Source: Cytobacillus massiliigabonensis
GTDB lineage: Bacteria; Bacillota; Bacilli; Bacillales; Cytobacillaceae
Direction: 5' to 3'
DNA length: 64,000 nt
NCBI RefSeq assembly: GCF_900199725.1
Contig: NZ_LT904902.1
Location: 466,659-530,658, forward strand
This document shows positions 62,166 through 64,000 of this stretch, piece after piece; position 1 is the stretch's first letter; every line of letters starts with the position of its first letter. The notes beneath the pieces are model-generated. The model was not told the origin of the DNA and made no database searches. It saw only the letters and a program-made list of their open reading frames with translations. The translations under genes and the position numbers were made by a program.

Positions 62166-62828
62166 TTAAAAATACTTTCTTATTTGTTCAAAAACATTTT
62201 CATCCATGATTTGTTTTCCGTATTCTTCAATAAGATGAATCGTTTTCTGTGTTTCAAGACCATATTCCAATAGAATGGATAATAAATTATCAATATCTTC
62301 CTCTTCGAATTCCTCTTCTGGAAACTCAACAAATAAATAATATTTGCCGTCGAAAGAGTATAATTTAGTAGGAATGTTATCTAATCCGCCACGTTTAGAA
62401 AGGGAAATAAGGTCTTCAAAGTCGGCGAACGTTAATAGAAAGTCTAGATTCTCCTCATATTCCAATTCACTTTCATCCATATTCGGGTTAAAGTGCTGGT
62501 CTAGAAGATCTTCAATCCGCTCATCTACTGGAATGTGGTTGAACTTCTCATCAGATACAGGAAGCTCCAGTTTTTGACCATCTTTAGAAAGCTGCGCCTT
62601 TGTAACTAAAATCTCCAAACCTTTATCTAATGCTTGAACTTGAATCCAAAGCGGACCTTCTACAGAAAATTCTTCTTCCTGATGAACTTCATCCATCATT
62701 TCCCAAAAAAGCTCTTCGCTCCGTTCACGATTATACCATATCTCATCGCGTTCAAAGCCTCTTTCTTCTATATCAACGTATGAAATATAAAATTTGACTG
62801 TATGATCGTTAATACGCTCGATTTCCAT
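62166..62828 (-). CDS. mecA: ClpC adaptor protein MecA
   Basis: A 220-residue MecA. An N-terminal substrate-binding domain (MEIERINDHTVKFYISYVDI, then ERGFERDEIWYNRERSEELF) is linked by an acidic segment to a C-terminal ClpC-binding domain (about 120-220, FADFEDLISLSKR and LYSFDGKYYLFVEF). MecA delivers ComK and other proteins to ClpCP and activates ClpC assembly. The ATG at 62828 follows GGGAG and gives the normal family length; the open frame runs 25 codons upstream without support. The yjbE gene that I recall between spx and mecA in B. subtilis is missing. Confidence 0.95.
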   Translation of the reverse strand: MEIERINDHTVKFYISYVDIEERGFERDEIWYNRERSEELFWEMMDEVHQEEEFSVEGPLWIQVQALDKGLEILVTKAQLSKDGQKLELPVSDEKFNHIPVDERIEDLLDQHFNPNMDESELEYEENLDFLLTFADFEDLISLSKRGGLDNIPTKLYSFDGKYYLFVEFPEEEFEEEDIDNLLSILLEYGLETQKTIHLIEEYGKQIMDENVFEQIRKYF

Positions 62829-63115
62829 ATTGCAACTCTCCCTTCTGGAAATTGTTACTGCCTCTACAGTAAATAGAAGCATTTGAAGGGAATATTCCCC
62901 CATATATACGTTTGTGTAATTCCCATACCGATATACGGTTATCCCTTTTTAAAGAAGGTAATTGATATTGCACCTTGTACATTTATTTTATGACAAAAAC
63001 AGTATAAAGGGAATGAAAATGTCACAACTTTATAAAAACCATTATATGCCCATACAATTTCTTGTATTTTATCAAAGTTTCAGCTCTTTCACAAACTAAA
63101 AACCTTATCAAAAAT

Positions 63116-63150
63116 AAAAAAGACCTTCCATCCGCAGAAAGAAGGTCTAT
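63116..63150 (-). terminator. Terminator of spx
   Basis: Perfect 8-bp stem (63121-63128 with 63141-63148), twelve-base loop, and a T run on the minus strand. The rest of the 320-base gap between mecA and spx shows no gene. Confidence 0.8.
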
Positions 63151-63226
63151 TCTATGCCTGGGAAGGAAGTGATCTTTTTTACATGGATATATAATCTGGC
63201 TAGATTATGCTAAAGCATTATAATGA

Positions 63227-63622
63227 TTAATTAACTAAGCGCTGAGCTTCACGAAGCTGAAAAGTACGAACTTTTCTTGGAAGGAAGCGTCTGATTTCAT
63301 CTTCGTTATATCCAACCTGCAGCCGTTTTTCATCAAGAATAATTGGGCGGCGAAGCAAACCTGGATTTTCCTTAATTAACTCAAAAAGATTTTGCAGCGG
63401 CATTGCCTCTAAATTCACATCAAGTTTTTGAAATATTTTTGAACGTGTTGAAATAATTTCATCTGTTCCATCTTCAGTCATGCGAAGAATCTCTTTAATT
63501 TCCTCAATCGAAAGCGGCTCTGAAAAAATATTTCTTTCTTTATAAGGGATATCATGCTCTTCCAGCCATGATTTTGCTTTTCTGCAAGATGTACAACTTG
63601 GTGAAGTGTATAATGTGACCAT
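63227..63622 (-). CDS. spx: Spx, thiol-stress transcription regulator
   Basis: A 131-residue ArsC-family protein that binds the RNA polymerase alpha C-terminal domain and switches on disulfide-stress genes. The redox switch is C10-x2-C13 in [11 protein letters not shown]52, which is needed for alpha binding, and R91/R92 near the switch are present. Its length equals B. subtilis Spx. The degradation-signal C-terminus (LREAQRLVN) is present, and its adaptor YjbH is encoded 6.5 kb away. A palindrome overlaps the likely -10 box upstream (63751-63779). Confidence 0.96.
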   Translation of the reverse strand: MVTLYTSPSCTSCRKAKSWLEEHDIPYKERNIFSEPLSIEEIKEILRMTEDGTDEIISTRSKIFQKLDVNLEAMPLQNLFELIKENPGLLRRPIILDEKRLQVGYNEDEIRRFLPRKVRTFQLREAQRLVN

Positions 63623-63748
63623 TTTACAATTTCACTCCTTTATTATTGACGTATCAAATCGCAATATATAGAATTTGGTTTGTTTATTAATGAACATACG
63701 AGCTAATCTTAAATTAAAATTACTTTAAATAAGTAATTTATATTAAGT

Positions 63749-63779
63749 ATTATACACCAAATCCATCTAATTTGGTATA
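63749..63779 (-). promoter_or_regulatory. Likely spx promoter -10 overlapped by a palindrome
   Basis: On the minus strand TATAAT (63749-63754) is overlapped by an inverted repeat with perfect ACCAAAT/ATTTGGT cores (63756-63762 and 63770-63776) and partly matching TATA flanks. No good -35 was found, which fits an activated or repressed promoter. Confidence 0.5.
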
Positions 63780-63927
63780 TGTTTTTCAATTAACGAGAAG
63801 CTGTCCCATTATAATGAATCAAATGTTCATTTTGTAAACCTATAATATAAGACGAATGAGGAGATGAAAAGTTTCATTTTTTTTATAAAAATTTTTACCT
63901 TTCCCAGGCAGGCTGAAAAATGAGAAC

Positions 63928-63955
63928 ACAGCCATTCAAAAAGAATAGCTGTGAA
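63928..63955 (-). terminator. Terminator of the truncated upstream gene
   Basis: Imperfect stem (CACAGCCATTC with GAATAGCTGTG, loop of five) a few bases past the stop of the partial frame at the right edge, with a T-rich tail on the minus strand. Confidence 0.6.
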
Positions 63956-63961
63956 GGAATA

Positions 63962-64000
63962 TTAGATTTCATCTAATATATTATTATTTGTATCTTTATC
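63962..64000 (-). CDS. 3' end of an unidentified gene cut by the window edge
   Basis: The last 39 bases read on the minus strand as an open frame ending DKDTNNNILDEI and a TAA stop, followed seven bases later by a terminator-like hairpin. Too little is visible to name the gene. In B. subtilis, opp genes, yjbB and yjbC lie on this side of spx. Confidence 0.45.
   Translation of the reverse strand, partial: DKDTNNNILDEI

Overview
The window is AT-rich DNA from a spore-forming member of the Bacillaceae (Bacillus sensu lato). The evidence is the gene content and order: spx, mecA, coiA, pepF, yjbH-yjbI-yjbJ-yjbK-yjbL-yjbM-nadF-yjbO-prpE, yjbQ, fabI, cotO-cotZ, yjcA, yjcZ, spoVIF, yjcD, yjcF-yjcG-yjcH. 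This matches the yjb/yjc block of Bacillus subtilis from memory, read here mostly in reverse. Ribosome binding sites are strong, many starts are TTG or GTG, and hairpin terminators are frequent. No insertion sequence, prophage, CRISPR array or rRNA was seen.

Bases 1-35,500 are the variable half. They start with a dispersed repeat that ends a phosphodiesterase gene, followed by a sodium:solute symporter pair, an azoreductase, a small ABC exporter, an acyl-CoA dehydrogenase-family gene, and a CBS-domain gene and TetR gene with four similar palindromes around them. Next comes a polar amino acid ABC importer with a UROD/methyltransferase-like enzyme, then two c-di-GMP genes, one behind a c-di-GMP-I riboswitch. 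A sulfur/persulfide region (17.5-25.2 kb) follows: a CstR-type repressor, a CoA-disulfide reductase-rhodanese, four further rhodanese-containing proteins, TusA and DsrE carriers, a persulfide dioxygenase-like MBL enzyme, a TauE exporter and a methyltransferase. Eight copies of one 16-bp operator-like palindrome precede its transcription units. After it lie a catalase with a SigB-like promoter, an 11-copy 52-bp minisatellite, brnQ with a CodY-like box, an SDR gene behind a 51-bp palindrome, tRNA-Val and a TAXI-TRAP transporter.

Bases 35,500-64,000 are the conserved half: stress and proteolysis control (Spx, its adaptor YjbH, MecA), competence (CoiA), alarmone and dinucleotide metabolism (YjbM, PrpE, NadF), lipid synthesis (FabI, Cls), ion transport (MgtE, a KefB-type exchanger) and sporulation (CotO, CotZ, YjcA, YjcZ, SpoVIF). 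An extra lipoprotein-spoVAC-spoVAD-spoVAE operon sits inside the sporulation block.

The most interesting items are the CstR-type operator set that includes a methyltransferase, the riboswitch-controlled GGDEF-EAL gene, the TetR palindrome quartet, the 51-bp promoter palindrome, a CoiA-type zinc finger on the YjcD helicase, two short genes absent from ordinary ORF calls (13224-13358 and 43627-43722), and the 52-bp hairpin array. All functions are read from sequence and memory of families; no database search was run.
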